A stretch of 64,000 bases of DNA from Lophius americanus (lineage: Eukaryota; Chordata; Actinopteri; Lophiiformes; Lophiidae): NCBI GenBank assembly GCA_037951165.1, contig JBBDHG010000019.1:9871501-9935500 (forward strand), in the 5' to 3' direction. Shown one piece after another: positions 11,901 to 24,232 of the stretch. The notes beneath the pieces were generated by a model. The model was not told the origin of the DNA and made no database searches. It saw nothing but the letters and a program-made list of their open reading frames with translations. Numbering within the stretch: the first letter of the stretch is position 1; every line of letters starts with the position of its first letter. A program made the translations under genes and the position numbers.

Positions 11901-14900
11901 CATTGGTGCCCCTTCTCTTCACAGATTAGAGCAGGTTCTAACTGCTCTCATCTTAACAGAACTTAATGCTGCTGCATCAACATCCAGCAGGACCAGTTTG
12001 TTAATAGGTCAGTGATGTGCTGGGGAGACAGATCTTTGGATGCTCTTACAGATCTCCACTGGCAAGCTGACAGAACCCTGTCTGCTGTTAGGTAACAGTA
12101 TGAAACTCAGACCCACTATACAACCTTACACTGGTTCAGTGGACACTGGGTTCCTTCTGGTCTAGGAAAATGCCCAGCCTCATGTGATCAGAGTGTTTAG
12201 GCAGTTCAGGAGGATGAACGTATTGATGCCATTGATTGGTCCTCATGTTCCCCAAACCTGAATCCACTGGATAACCTCTGAGATGTTATGAATTACTGCA
12301 TCAGACACCACCAGCACTGACCACAGGCTGTCCAGGAGCCCTGATCCAGGTCTAGGAGGAGATCCCCCGGCCACCATCTTCCATCTCATCGGGAGCATGC
12401 CCAGATGTTTTCAGGAGGTCCCATTGGCATGTGGGGGTCAAACACACTCCTGGGTCACAGTATGAGTTGTTGTGATGAAATTTCCTGTTGTTTGATTGTT
12501 TTTTTTAGCAGTATTTAGTATATACTGTATATCTTAAATACTTACTCAAGAGGTTAACAGTTTAACAACATGATGCACAATGAGTTTCAAGACAATTTGT
12601 GTGTCAGTTTGTGTGTCTCTTTGGAATACTTGACATGTTAACTATCTTGCACATGATTGGCACAATGTAGAATTCTTAAATGCTGCACTTGACAACATGA
12701 GAAGTATTCATTAAACAATTGTTAAAATCGCAGTTTTTGTAAACTTAAGTCAGATGGACGGATACAATCAAGTCCTTTTAAAGAATTGATTATGTACTTT
12801 ACAAAATGTACTAAAATGTACCACAAGTAATCAGCAATGTAATTTGTTCTGGCTACATGGGAAAAAGAACATTCTTATGATGTCCCTCTTCAGTCAAGCC
12901 CAAGAGTCGAAAAAAACGTTAAGTTCACCCACCATAAAAAATTACCCTATTTTTAATTTGATAATTGACTTGATTTGCCTTGAGGCTGTTGGACAAATAA
13001 AGAGTGTTCCATCACAACATAACAGTTAGAGATTACCTTGTTTTCATTATATGCTCTTTAGACTTCAAAGCATGGACATTGCATGACCTATATATTAGGG
13101 CCAACACACCTTAAGCATAGGGGAGGAGGGTTGTGGCTGATTGTGAATGTATGCATGCATGCAGGCAGTGTGGCATGCATGTGTACTCATGCATGTGTCC
13201 GCATCTGTGCTCATGCATTCCAGAATAGAAAATGAAAGCTTGTGTCTGTAATAAAATGGTAAATGGACTCTACTTATACAGCGCTTTTCTAGTCTGATTG
13301 ACTACTCAAAGCGCTTTTACAACACAAGTCAGCATTCACCCATTCACACAAACATTCATACAGTGATGATAGATGCTGCTATACAAGGTTCAACATGCTC
13401 ATCAGGATCAGTAACCATTCACGTCATTCACACACCAATGGAACAGCCATTGGGAGCAACCTGGGGTTCAGTATCTTGCTCAAGGACATTTCGACACGTG
13501 GACAGGGTTTGAACCACCAACCTTCAGATAAGTGGAAAACCAACTGAGCCAACGCCCCTCATTATTAGTGAATGATGTCATATATTGTTGATTATTTTAT
13601 ATGGTCTTTTTTGTTCTGCTTGAGGAAAAAGGTCTCAGAATGTATTCTTCTCAATTACATCAGTCTAAGACTTCTTGAACTGCAGTGCTTGCCTGTTTCG
13701 CTATCAAAATGCACCTACTTCAAATAAAATGAAAGCTTAGATTAGCCAGTAGTATAAAAATGCCCAGTCCCCAAATATGCATTTAATTAAATGTACAGCT
13801 GAAAGTAAGGGATCGGGCTGGGGAGAAACCTTGCATTCCAGAGTGATGCCAAGAGAAAAACTAGGTCCAGTAAATTACTTAATGATAATACCCTAAAACG
13901 ATAATTTAAAACATTAATCCTGAACGCAGAAATAAAAGTCACATTAAAAAACGAGAAGGAAAGCAAGCTTGTAACTCTGATCATCTACGTGAGAGCTGCC
14001 CTTCATAACCATTCCACCACAATACAATTCAAGAAAATATATTTTTAAGTTGTGAAATTGCTGATCAGGCTTATCAAGGAGCTGGAACTTTAACCAGTGA
14101 TGAGGAGAACAAGACAACGCTACGACAGAGCTGGCAAGATTCTATAGGATAAATTAGGATTTTAATTTATAGTTTATTAGATGTGAAGTATATTTTTGCC
14201 ACTTAACTCCAAACTTATATTTTAATAAATTTAAATACTGAAGTTACATCAAGAAAATTGGCAGAATGTCGGTCTCTTAATATCACATGAGTGTATATGT
14301 GTTAATTTTTTTGATAAGCCTTAACCCTGATAAACAACCTGCATCCCCACCACACTTGAGGAAACAAACACGCTTTTAATGCTGCCCTTTTTTGGGAATC
14401 CATAGTAGGGGGTCTATTTAACCCATTAATTAAAGAGCACAGAGGCGTCCGTAATCCTGTCAGGGCGAGGAGGTTGATGGGGGTAAATGGGGTGTGTATA
14501 GAGAGAAAAGGAGACTGAAAGAGTCAACAGCAACAAAAGGCTTGCCCATTCACACATTCCATCACCGCCAGAGATAGCCAAGAATATGGCAGCAAAAAAA
14601 ACATAGCCTGACAGCACCACACATTCTAGCCCTCATTTCTTTCACTCCGCTACGGATGCCACACACAGACACCCTATCCTACAGCAGACAGATAAATTAG
14701 CTTAAAATGGCAATCAAATATTCCACTTATGGCATCCCTGCTGATGCAGTAATCCAAAGATCTTAAACAGACAAATAGATTAGGGACAAACAGGAAGAGA
14801 GCTTGCAAAACAGGCAGAAAGGCACAAATGGAGAGCCAGTAAGCCAGACGGCAGTCAATAAGCTTGCACATCGGTGTTATCGATAGACACTGCAGCCTTG

Positions 14901-17900
14901 TGTCGAATCTGGGGCCACTGGGCTTTTTCCTCTCAGTGCCAGGCTTTGGTGGAGCGGGTAAGCTGAGGAGTAAAGTAACCTATATATGACAGGCTAAATT
15001 ACAGTCAGCATGGGCAGCCAGGCACACGCTCATATAGACACACAAAGTAGGCTAAATGCACACACACAAAGGAAAAACGCAGGCGGCAATTGGCCACGTG
15101 TTCGGCATGGAGCGTATGAGCTCTACAGTCCAAACGCAGCACATTCTGTGTTTGGGCTTGACGCACACACACAACGCACAGAAAGCCCACAGCTATTAAA
15201 GTGGAATATGTAATCCAGTGAGCCCACCTAGAGGTGCTAGTGACGGCAGACCACATTCAGACCACAAGAATGTAAACAAATAATGTCATCCAAAGTGATG
15301 CGTCTCATACTGGCGGCCTGGAGATCAGCTATACGCACGCACATTAACAAAAACAATTAGTCTGCGATAGTAATAATAATTTAACATTACTGACTCTTTA
15401 AAACATCATTCAACCGAATGGTAGGTAGGTAAGTCAATACTTTTCATCATGAAAACCTAATGCCAAAGATGACAGCATCCTATTTTCTTACCCTCCTGCA
15501 CCGATAAAAATTGATTGATAAAACCCCCAAAGATCCAAACTCAGGCCGTCTGTGTGAGAATGGACTGCTATGGCATTTACCGTAAGTTCACTTAAAAACA
15601 AAAACATGTTTTACATAGACCCTTCAGTTTGTCTCGCAAAGTGCAATCTTGCCAACTCCGAAGATGACAGATTTCAATTATGGCCCAAACATTAGACCAA
15701 TCTTTTTTCTTTTTTTGTTGTAGACAGAAGCCTGTCTAGTCCAGATTTGGCCCAGGGTAGCAAGTCGGTGGTCCCCGATTCAGACCCAATAAACAGTAAA
15801 TATATATATAGAGATATTTAGATATACACACACACACTTTTTTTTTTTTTGTTAATTAAAATGTTCCATTATTTTAATTAACAAAATAGTGGAACATTCA
15901 CTTTCATTTGCAGCAAATCCAATGAAGAAACTAAAACTTTGCAACCTCTTTTCAGAATGTGAATCACAATGAAGGCGCATCAGTCCCGCCTTGAATGGGC
16001 TGTGTGAACGAGGCTGTTATATTGGTAGGGACTGCAGCTTAACTCAACCCTACTGAAGGCAACTTAATTAAAAAACACAAAACCAAATTGTCACAGGTAG
16101 TGAATGAATGAAATGCAGTACAATTAAACACATAATACCTGTCATTTTCAAACAGGAATTCCAAATAATCCTGAGAATACCCTACTTAAAATGAAAGCCA
16201 TCTGTAAACTTAGCCTCTCAGTCTTTCAAATTCTGAGATAAAGAACAAGTCTGTGAAAGAAATCCTAAACTTCTCCCAGTGAGGTTTAACAAGTACATGT
16301 TTGTGGGATTTTGAATGCCTCACACTAAAACAGCCTTGTTAAAGTTTTGTCGTCTCGAGGTGACAGCTGCCATTTCCTGTCCGACTTGTTAAACATCCTC
16401 CTGATATACAGACACACAGAGCATGATATGATACAAAGATGAACATGACATGCCAGCTACAGTAAAGGTCAGATTGTAAGCTTATGATAAAGAAGTGTGT
16501 GGAGCCACACAGTCTAAGCAACAGCATTGACTAGACACCACATCAACTGCTCCAACTGCCTGCCTTTAGTTCGGCTGCAATGCCAACTATATTTGTTGTA
16601 ACCATCCCAGGAGAAATCCAACAAAGGCTTCAACATGCTTCTCAAAGAAAACAGAAGGGAATGAGAGCGGAGATTTGGAAATAAGACAGACGAACAAAAT
16701 GCCTTCAAGGAACTGGTAGGATGAGAGACAGAGGGGCAGAGCAAGGGGTACAGTTGCAGTTGGTGTTGCGATATGACAAAAACATGGAAAGTAGAATGAG
16801 GTGGAAATATTGTCTAACAGGGAATATGAGATAGAATCTAGCAATACTGTTGACTTCAACATTGTTTTAACAATTCAAGTCCATTATTTACTAGTTTAAC
16901 CAATTAATCATTGTGTTTTTTTAATTAAAAAAACGTTTAAAAAAACTCCCTCAGGGATCAGTGGGCCAAATGCAGAAAAAAAATTTCACTATGTTGTACT
17001 GTATGTGATCAATAAAGGATACATTATTATAATTATTAGGTAAAACAGCAGCCCAAAAACCAACGATAAGATTAACAATTGATCAATGAACAAAATAGTG
17101 GAACATTCACTGTCACTCAGCAAATCCAATGAAGAAACTAAACTTTATAAGGATATTTATGCATCGTTTCAGTGATGTTCATATCCCATTAAGCCCTTGA
17201 GTAAACTTGAATTTGTGAATGGTCATTGGAAGTGCAATTTTATTTTTATTCAATTTGTAAACGGGTCAAAACAAGTGTTAAAAGATTCATGCAATGTTGA
17301 AATAGAAAACAAGTGAATAAGCCTTGATTGATATTTATCTGTGGCATTTTTCTAGATTATGCCTGAAAAGTAAAATACTTTATAGTAGGAGGGTCATAGG
17401 GAAACTTCCTAAATGTGTTGTATGAGCATGATGTTGCCTCCATATGTTAGTTTAAAGAAACTCAAATGTGGATCTGTCAGCCTATAATAAAAAAAATTAC
17501 ATTTCAATAAAATATCAGGCCCAGAGCTAAAACAACATACGTCATCGATGTTCCTTCAAAAGAAAAATTGGTGAGAGTCTGAGCGTGCTGGTCAGTGTGT
17601 ACAATGTGTTGAAAAGCCAACTGTGTCATGACAGGAAGTGATGAGAGGCGTACTAGGAACTACATCCTGTAATACGGCCATGGCAGGAAAACAGTATTTT
17701 AATTCTGGATTCAGACTTAAAAGTCAGTATTCACCAACTAATTATCTTAGTTCCTCCTAATAAATTGACAGACACCATTATCTACCTGTTATTGTTCGTT
17801 ATGTGTTCTAGAGAAAAGAATAAGAAGATGAAAACTCGAAGTCAATAGGTACCTTATACCTCATTTATACCCATTAAGATAGGCTGTCGTTCAGACGTAT

Positions 17901-20900
17901 ATCTGTCTCATGAGAACCGAACCATTGATCTAAAAGTAAAACACATTTTAATGCAAACAACCACTTTTTAAAGTCATATTTAGGGAAAAAACTGTACGAC
18001 TAAACTATGCAGCTCCAGAAAGGGGAATATCTGAAAAAGACACAATAGCTCTTTATACCAGTCAAAATAACAAATGATAGTTAATAAAAAAGAAAAAAAA
18101 ATAAGTAGGGCTCATGTAATCTTTTTAAATCTTTTCTTATCAAATAGTTCTCAGGCACATAACTCTGTCTCAATGGCCCATAGAGAGCAGAATGACTACT
18201 TTGCTGAGCATACCAGTGAACCAGTTGATGGTCTACAGGATGAGCAGGAAAAATAAAAACAATTTAAATGGACAGTTGTGACTGACAAAATACAAATGCC
18301 CCCCTCTCTGTGCATGGGAAAACCAATAGGGTTGACGGTACATAAGAGGCAATCTAATTGGCTCGGTAATGTCAGGTACGAGAGGGCAGGGGGGTTGGGA
18401 CGTGGTGCCATCTGGGTGTCAGCAAACCGTTATAATCCTGGGGTCCCCTCCTCTCTCTCGCTCCCATGCTGACTCTGATGACAACTGCTGACAGGCCGTG
18501 TGCCATGTCTGCACTGAGGCAATACACAGACACATTTACAAAGAAACACCAGAGCTTAGACGACAACAGCTGACATCTCCGGTATAAATGTTAACAGCTA
18601 AGGTTTCTACAACCAAAGAACTGCAAGTCTGAGATAAGACGAGAGTAAGAGAATACTTTTTGAGCAACTAAACAGTTTTAAACAACATTTGTGCACTCAT
18701 TAGCGTATTCTTACTGGATCTATATGTGTGTTTTATGATCTCCTCTGGGCGATGTGGACTAACAACAGTGACTGGGTGGAGGCGTTGTAACCCAAGTAAC
18801 GCTGTGCCAAAAACACTCACCACAAAATATCCCAGCTGTCAGAACAGACGTGATGAGAAATTATTGACGTGACAGCATATTTATATGTTACCAACAACGG
18901 GAACAAATACAATCCTTATTAATCATCTACAGGATTTCAAATTTTAATGAGTGCCAGTGCAAGTTATAGGAAGATATGGAAGGAGCCATTGCTAAACAAC
19001 AATAATTCTAGAGGATCAACAGAGCTTAAAAAATGAATTAATGTTGTATTATGTGGCACATTTTAAATCAATTTTTCTCTTTTAATTGTTAATTATCTCA
19101 GGTTAAGTCTTTGTTTGGTGCAATTTATCCCTTTACACTCCTTGAAATAGCTGAAAAACACATTTCAGGTTATAATGCAGACTATATCAGTTAGCTGAGC
19201 CCCATTGGAGGAGGCCACATAGTGCCATTAAATTGAGAGAAAGCAGGCAAACAGAAGTCTCTTGAACATAAAATCTGACCAAGACTAAAGGCCTTCTGTA
19301 TGGGAGGGAGGCTGGGCAAGACAACTAGCAACAGCTGCCTCAGTCCAAAACAAATTTCACCAAAAAGGGAAAAAAAATGGCAAAGCTACTCAGGCAAAAA
19401 CAGAAACCTTGCAGAAGAGCACACACACAGACAGACCTACATAAACACAAGGAGCTAGTTGTGACTGGCACTCACTGACATCCTGTCAGACAATAACTAA
19501 GTCAATCAGTGCTCATTTCGGCTGTTCACTAGGGTTTTCCCTATAGGAGCATTCAAACTACAGAAAATTCCCATTGAGCTCATTTTAGTTTTGGGTGAAA
19601 GAGGAAATACTATCTTGTCCAAATACCCCTCTATCCCACTCATCTATTTTTAAGGATTCTTCTGTGTGTGGATGGAGGACAGAAACACAGGAGGCGGGAC
19701 AGACAGACAGGAGGAGGAGGAGGAGGAGGAGGTAGGCGCCGGCTCCCTTCGGGCAAACTGACTGGTGAAAAACCTTTAAGTCTATTGGACGTGGCCTGGC
19801 TATCTGGCGGAATGACAACAGGCCTTGAAAAAGGAAAAATTTCAAATAGTGATCAATCAGGCAGCAGGACTGAATTCCCTTTGAGTAGCTGACTGCACAA
19901 ACCCGAAGCAACACTAATGTTAATTGAATTGTATGTGATAATATTAACCAGTGGGGGAGGACTGACATGCGTTCATAAGAGATGATTCTCCAGTATAGTG
20001 GAGTGATGCAGTGAAGCAGCAGGAGGTGGAGGACACAGGAAGAAGCCAGAGGAAGAGGAAGTGAACACAGGCCATTCCAGTCAGGGTTACTCAGGGCCTT
20101 ATACTGATAGCTACAGCTGAACCCTCCATAACGCTCCCATAGAGGACTGGGGTACTCTATACATATATAAAAATACAAAGAGAGACTTGTACAGATTACG
20201 ATTTTCCCCTTAACCTTGCTAAGCTAACTAACTATTGAATATAAGATGCTGATGTGTGGTGACTCAAGAAACTGCTCTATAATACTGCAACATTTAATCT
20301 CTAGTGAAACGAAAATCCATTCCACTGGGAGGGGGATTGGCTGTACACTCCTTTAACATGCAAACATGAAGTGTAAATGCTGACAGAATGGAGTGTGGCA
20401 TTAGCGGATAAAATTTCAAAAATTGCCTTGCCAGCAGGAATCAGCCGCCTTGAGCCAGACAAAGGAATGGGAAACTCTGGAGTCTCATGCTATACATTAG
20501 GTGACTGGAAAGATGGACAGGCTTGACATCTGTGCTTCATCTATTCCAACAAGCCCCATCTCCTGTCATTCATAGATCTGCCAAATCATCTATTCCCTTT
20601 GTAAATAATAAAAACAAGCATTTAGGCATCCCATGCTAGGCTGGCCTGTAATTAAAGAAGGATCTGCACATCCACATTCTGCGCTGCTACCAGTGCGCTT
20701 AAGGCTACTATTTCTGGATTAATCTCCAGCACAGTAGGAGATAGGAGGGCAGGAGCTTCCAAGGGTGGGATGTCTTCCACAAATGACATTCCCCTGGGAC
20801 TAAAAAGCAGAGTCACTGGATGGTATGGAGCTGCCTCCTTGTTTCAAGGAATCCCAACAAAACTGATATCCCAACAGTATGACCCATCATTGCCCTCAAT

Positions 20901-21381
20901 ATGAGATCCCTTTGTGCTTGGCCTATATTTACTCCAGCAGACAATTTCAAGGGCTGGAAATCATATTGCAAACATGTCTTAATGTTTTGAGAGTGATATA
21001 CATTTTTAATCACATTAATCCCCCTCTACGATCTACATAGCCTCATTAAGCTAATCCTAAAGGATGAGTTTGAGAGAAAAATAACTTTGAATCTTCATCA
21101 CTTACATTTCAATCATGACCTCGTTCAGGTAAATCCCATCCACTAATTCAATATATTCCGATAATTTGGAGCCATCGGTCACTTTGGGCTGCCCGACTGT
21201 CTTTACCTGGAAAAAATGAGACGATGCGGTTAAGACGACCAATAAACACTTGAAGTGAATGCTTTCACAAGCCAGATGTGTTTAATTAGTGAGATTTAAA
21301 CATTAATGAGGGGCTTACCCAGCAGACCAGGGGCGTGATCATGAATTGCTCCAGCAGAGGGGTGAAAACCTCGCTTTCCAT
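8946..21381 (-). CDS. ccdc88a: Girdin (coiled-coil domain protein 88A), 5' coding exons 1-3
   Basis: Three minus-strand coding exons: 21319-21381 (63 nt, start codon at 21381-21379), 21106-21206 (101 nt) and 8946-9054 (109 nt). All have GT-AG borders and the phases join cleanly (0, then 2). The product starts MESEVFTPLLEQFMITPLV, continues with a segment ending DGIYLNEVMIEINPK, then VQRTNKKVNNDPTLRIQNL and ends RQIKDYYQ (about 91 residues). This matches the N-terminal HOOK-type domain of Girdin/Daple; the start is closer to CCDC88A than to CCDC88C. Known family role: a large coiled-coil scaffold and non-receptor GEF for G-alpha-i that links actin, microtubule and Akt signalling. The HOOK domain is the microtubule/adaptor end. 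The rest of the roughly 1,800-residue protein lies beyond position 1. Intron 1 is only 112 nt, intron 2 about 12 kb, intron 3 more than 8.9 kb. The start codon has A at -3 and G at +4. Identity is firm at family level; which teleost paralogue cannot be told. Confidence 0.93.
9601..10165 (+). mobile_element. Fragment of a Tc1-like DNA transposon between near-perfect direct repeats
   Basis: Bases about 9,820-10,105 match the 5' coding part of the Tc1-like family that is better preserved at 61.8-62.9 kb. Shared landmarks are GAGCATCTCAA with ACTGCAGG, GGACAACTGGTGAACC, CATGAGCACCC, GCTACTGTAGCAC-like text, GAAGTTAATACTG and GAAAGGTGTCAGAACACAC. Only the first third or so of a transposase remains, with frameshifts and no terminal inverted repeats. 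It is bracketed by two near-identical roughly 28-bp direct repeats containing CAGTACTTCAAACTATTGAG, at about 9,605 and 10,137. Confidence 0.75.
10569..10594. repeat. Perfect 11-bp inverted repeat with 4-nt loop
   Basis: AACTGGCAGCC (10569-10579) and GGCTGCCAGTT (10584-10594) pair exactly around AATC. The stem is GC-rich for this AT-rich intron, so the predicted hairpin is stable. It lies in a short GC-richer patch (about 10,520-10,620). Confidence 0.85.
11205..12490 (+). mobile_element. Decayed Tc1/IS630-type DNA transposon (second family)
   Basis: A plus-strand reading from about 11,484 gives a start like MRQYLQSTDASQVVQLLQDD followed by a helix-turn-helix segment (AVVRRFAVSPSAVSRQW), the paired-type DNA-binding end of a Tc1/IS630 transposase. 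Later fragments in shifted frames resemble the catalytic core: REQQNWQVLHW near 11,876, a tryptophan/glycine stretch near 12,015, then a DLNP-like PNLNPLDN equivalent near 12,257 and an SMPR-like segment near 12,395. Several stops and frameshifts interrupt it, so it is not functional. The ends are approximate; no clean terminal inverted repeats were found. It is a different family from the 61.8 kb element. Confidence 0.8.
13257..13560 (-). repeat. tRNA-derived SINE
   Basis: On the minus strand it begins with an A-box-like TTGGCTCAGTTGG and a B-box-like GGTTGGTGGTTCAAACC, continues with GTCCTTGAGCAAGATACTGAA, shortened here to the first 20 bases for the match, and ends in the teleost tail AAGCGCTTTGAGTAGTC / AAAAGCGCTGTATAAG / GGTCCATTTA-like. 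It is about 300 bp and nearly full length. Same family as 4,806-5,100, opposite strand. It is not a tRNA gene: there is no cloverleaf 3' half. Confidence 0.85.
15796..15850. repeat. TA/CA microsatellite with poly-T
   Basis: A TATATATATA run, an ACACACACAC run and an 11-12-nt T run follow directly on each other. The T run abuts a 12-bp perfect inverted repeat. Confidence 0.8.
15851..15882. repeat. 12-bp perfect inverted repeat
   Basis: GTTAATTAAAAT (15851-15862) and ATTTTAATTAAC (15871-15882) pair exactly around GTTCCATT. The right arm runs straight into the duplicated segment that recurs at 17,091. Confidence 0.85.
15881..15940 (+). repeat. Direct repeat, copy 1
   Basis: About 57-60 bp containing CAAAATAGTGGAACATTCAC and CAAATCCAATGAAGAAACTA. 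It is nearly identical to 17,091-17,147 in the same ccdc88a intron, 1.2 kb away and in the same orientation. It may be one family of short dispersed repeat or a segmental duplication. Confidence 0.8.
16950..17040 (+). mobile_element. 3' tail of a LINE-type retroposon
   Basis: The block GTGGGCCAAATGCAGA, then TTTCACTATG, then AATAAAGGATACATTATTAT resembles the short 3'UTR ends of teleost LINEs, which finish with an AATAAAGG-like motif and a simple tail. No coding part is attached. It is a dead 5'-truncated insertion. Family assignment is from memory. Confidence 0.5.
17091..17147 (+). repeat. Direct repeat, copy 2
   Basis: Second copy of the segment at 15,881-15,940, with a few substitutions and a short deletion (TGTCACTCAGC in place of TTTCATTTGCAGC). 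Confidence 0.8.
19711..19732 (+). repeat. Short GGA microsatellite
   Basis: Seven GAG/GGA units in ccdc88a intron 2. Read on the other strand it makes a leucine run in an otherwise meaningless open frame. Confidence 0.8.
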
Positions 21382-22060
21382 ATTTTCCAGTTGCAGAGGC
21401 GCCGTTTTCAGGAGGTATGGAAAAATAAAATAGACTCCTTGAGAGACAGAGGCGTTTTTTTAGGCTCCACTCATGTGTTTGATTGAATTAAAGCGGCACT
21501 CATGGTGGCAGCTGAATGATGTCCGGGTTTAATCCACGATGTTCTCCACAGCTGTTTCACCTACCTCTCGGCAAGGACAATAAATCACATTTTTTTCTGG
21601 AAAAAAAAAATCCTTAAACACTGGCTTTCCTGGCGTTAGTAGAGTGTAAAAACAGATTGAATGAGAAAATCTAGTTTTCTGCCAACTTACTCAGGGAAAA
21701 TTACCGTTACTGGCACAAGATCAAACAACGATAAAGGCAAATATTCATCCGACAATTAAATAAAATATCCACTGAGGGGAGAAGTAGAGTTCGGCAGTCC
21801 CGGTGTTCAAAATCGCTCGTTTAAGCCCTTGTAAATTAATTTAAGTCATTTCCGAGCGGTTGTCGGTCTCTCCCTTGTCGCCTTGGTTCAAATGCAGTAA
21901 AATAATGAAGAGGGAGTTGAGATGAGTGGAGGAGACCTGGTACCGCCTCCCCCCTCGCTACTGCGCGTCTCCCTCCGCCTCCTGCGCCCTGCAGGAAAAA
22001 ATAGGGCACTGGTCAACCTCAAAGCATCCATTTCCATTCATGTGTAAGGGCGTGCATTGG
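21382..22060 (-). promoter_or_regulatory. ccdc88a: Probable 5'UTR and promoter region of ccdc88a
   Basis: The 600 bp upstream of the ccdc88a start codon end in the most GC-rich patch of the surrounding 20 kb (about 21,940-22,000), with C-rich runs that could bind Sp1/KLF factors. A T-rich, TATA-like stretch lies just outside it near 22,000 when read on the minus strand. Beyond it the sequence becomes AT-rich. No transcription start can be fixed from sequence alone. The assignment rests on position and base composition. Confidence 0.4.
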
Positions 22061-24232
22061 CATTGAGTCATGGCTCACGTCTGTAAATTATTTGAAGAGC
22101 TATGATGGAAAGATGTTTTTAAATGAGTGATGCAGGTATAAATAGCATAGGACTAATCTGGTTGCAAATCCAGACTGTTTGATTTTCCTGTAGCATTTAT
22201 TTTCATTTTATTCATTAAAACAATTCTCGGTATTGATTCATATCATTTGTCTGTATCCAAGACATACAACACATCAGAGCAGATTATGGGGCTACTGAAA
22301 CCTACTGGGCAATGTCCACAGACACTGCTGTCAAAGTACAGTAAATATATCTGTGAGCTTTATTGGTCCAATTGGAGAATAGAATGGGGGTAATTTCTTT
22401 CCGAAGAGAAAAAAATAACTCTAATCAAACTCACATTATGCATTTCTTTTGAGTAGATGAAATTAAAAATCAGAAAAAGAGAGAGATACCATGCAAAGCC
22501 TAAAGAAAATAAGCTGTAGAAGTGGTTTTGTGATCATCGCTAGGGTAAGGAGGGGTGTGAACGTGTTGTGCTGACAATAGCAAATTATTTTGACGAACAA
22601 TTATTTAATGTTATACATCACTTGACATTGGCCACATTTGGTTTTGGTCCATTTTATAATTTCTTTCAACTTTTCCATCATTTTATGGATCAAACAATGA
22701 ATGGAGCAAACAACTGGCTATATTTAAATATATTGATATGATCAATGGGAATATAGACAAGCATCAATGATTTAATCACAGTACAATAATGGGCAGAAGA
22801 ATGATTGAGGAACAAAGAGTAAAAAGCTTCTTTTTTTTAAAGCCATTAAAACCCATTTTCTAAATTTGTCCCGCATGACTTTTCTGGCAAATTTTGGTGA
22901 GTTTTGTTGTGTTGTTTATTTGTGAGGTTTTCAGTGATTCATGGTTTCAGTAACGGTTGTCTTCAAGGCAGAACTTTAAATTAAGATGCATTGATGACAG
23001 ATGAAATATTTAACTATGTTGTCAATCACCTGTCTCAGGTAAGGAAACAATTTTTCCAAAAACCTTTTGATTAGATTGCTGAACATTTAGAAATATGTCA
23101 ATGCAATCAAGTAATATAAAATTTAATTTGTGAAATATAAAATACTTTCTTGCTCTGCTTAATTTTTTTTTTCCTCCATTAATATCACATGGTTTGGTAT
23201 GAGCAGTTGTCTTAGTTGCTAATGTTGTGCCAACAAATTTCTTAATACTAATAATTAGAGGAAAAAAAGATTTGTCTATCAGAGGCATGTATTGAAGAAT
23301 AACCTTTGAACCTTTGAATACTTGTTACACATTTGGTTACAAAGAATTTCTTCAAATGTCACTTTTACAGCACAAACATAACCTCCAAATCCGTCTTCCA
23401 TCTGACAGTCTGTCAAAAGCCGGATATATTCTGTTTTTGTGCATCTATGGACTTCAGCATAAATGAACCGTGTGTTGTAATCTCCTGATGTTTAATGACT
23501 GAGTTAACATCCCTCGCGACAAACATGTTTCGCAGAAAGCAAGACACAACAGGCCTAATGAAGATCTCTTTACGGTATGGCCTCAAGCTGAAGCACCAAC
23601 TGGAGCAACCATTGTTTTAAATGTAAATGAGAACCCCTGCAGATCCAACAGATCTGCAGCTAAAACGAGTTTATTAACAAATAAAGGGAAACCTAATCAG
23701 ATCATTTTAGTCCGAATCTAGCCAACCTTTCAAGGTAGCCCAGGTTTCAGTTTCCCAAGTCATGACTGTGTTTTAATTGACTTCTAGGTGACACAGTGTC
23801 TGTTGCCTGGTCACACCCACAGAGCCATTCATCATTGTTGATTAGTTGCTACCACTCGAATGAATAACTTTGCATGTGGACTTATCAATTCAATCATTAT
23901 CATGCTGCTTATACTGACAAAGGAAATGTTGTGTTCTTTAATCAACTTGTTGCTGCTATGGTTCTCATTTCAAATTAACTATTTGAATGATATACAGAAC
24001 TTGAAATAAGTTTCATTTATTTCAATCGATATCATTATTGTTTGCAAATGTCTTACTCATTGTTGATCATATGGAATAATTTGCATATTTTTCTAAATAA
24101 AGCTGCAAAGATGATTGGATTAATGGATTACGTATCAAAAGGAAGTTGCTTATTAACTATTTTGACAATCCTTGTTTGTCATTGTATAAAATTCTTCATA
24201 CAAATCTCCCAGACATTTGTTGCCTCCAATTT

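Larger units (their letters stand above)
9055..21105 (-). other. ccdc88a: Intron 2 of ccdc88a
   Basis: A 12-kb first large intron, flanked by exon 3 (ends at 9054) and exon 2 (starts at 21106). It contains a Tc1-like fragment (about 9.78-10.11 kb), a second Tc1/IS630-type element (11.2-12.5 kb), a minus-strand SINE (13.26-13.56 kb), a LINE tail (16.95-17.04 kb), a roughly 57-bp direct repeat pair (15.88 and 17.09 kb), hairpins and microsatellites. The open frames present, including a 197-codon minus-strand one at 19,585-20,178, show no recognisable protein and are not called as genes. Confidence 0.8.

Noticed and set aside
19585..20178. 197-codon open frame on the minus strand in ccdc88a intron 2
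   Set aside because: No recognisable domain, low-complexity leucine run from a GGA microsatellite, no splice-site support, composition like translated intron.
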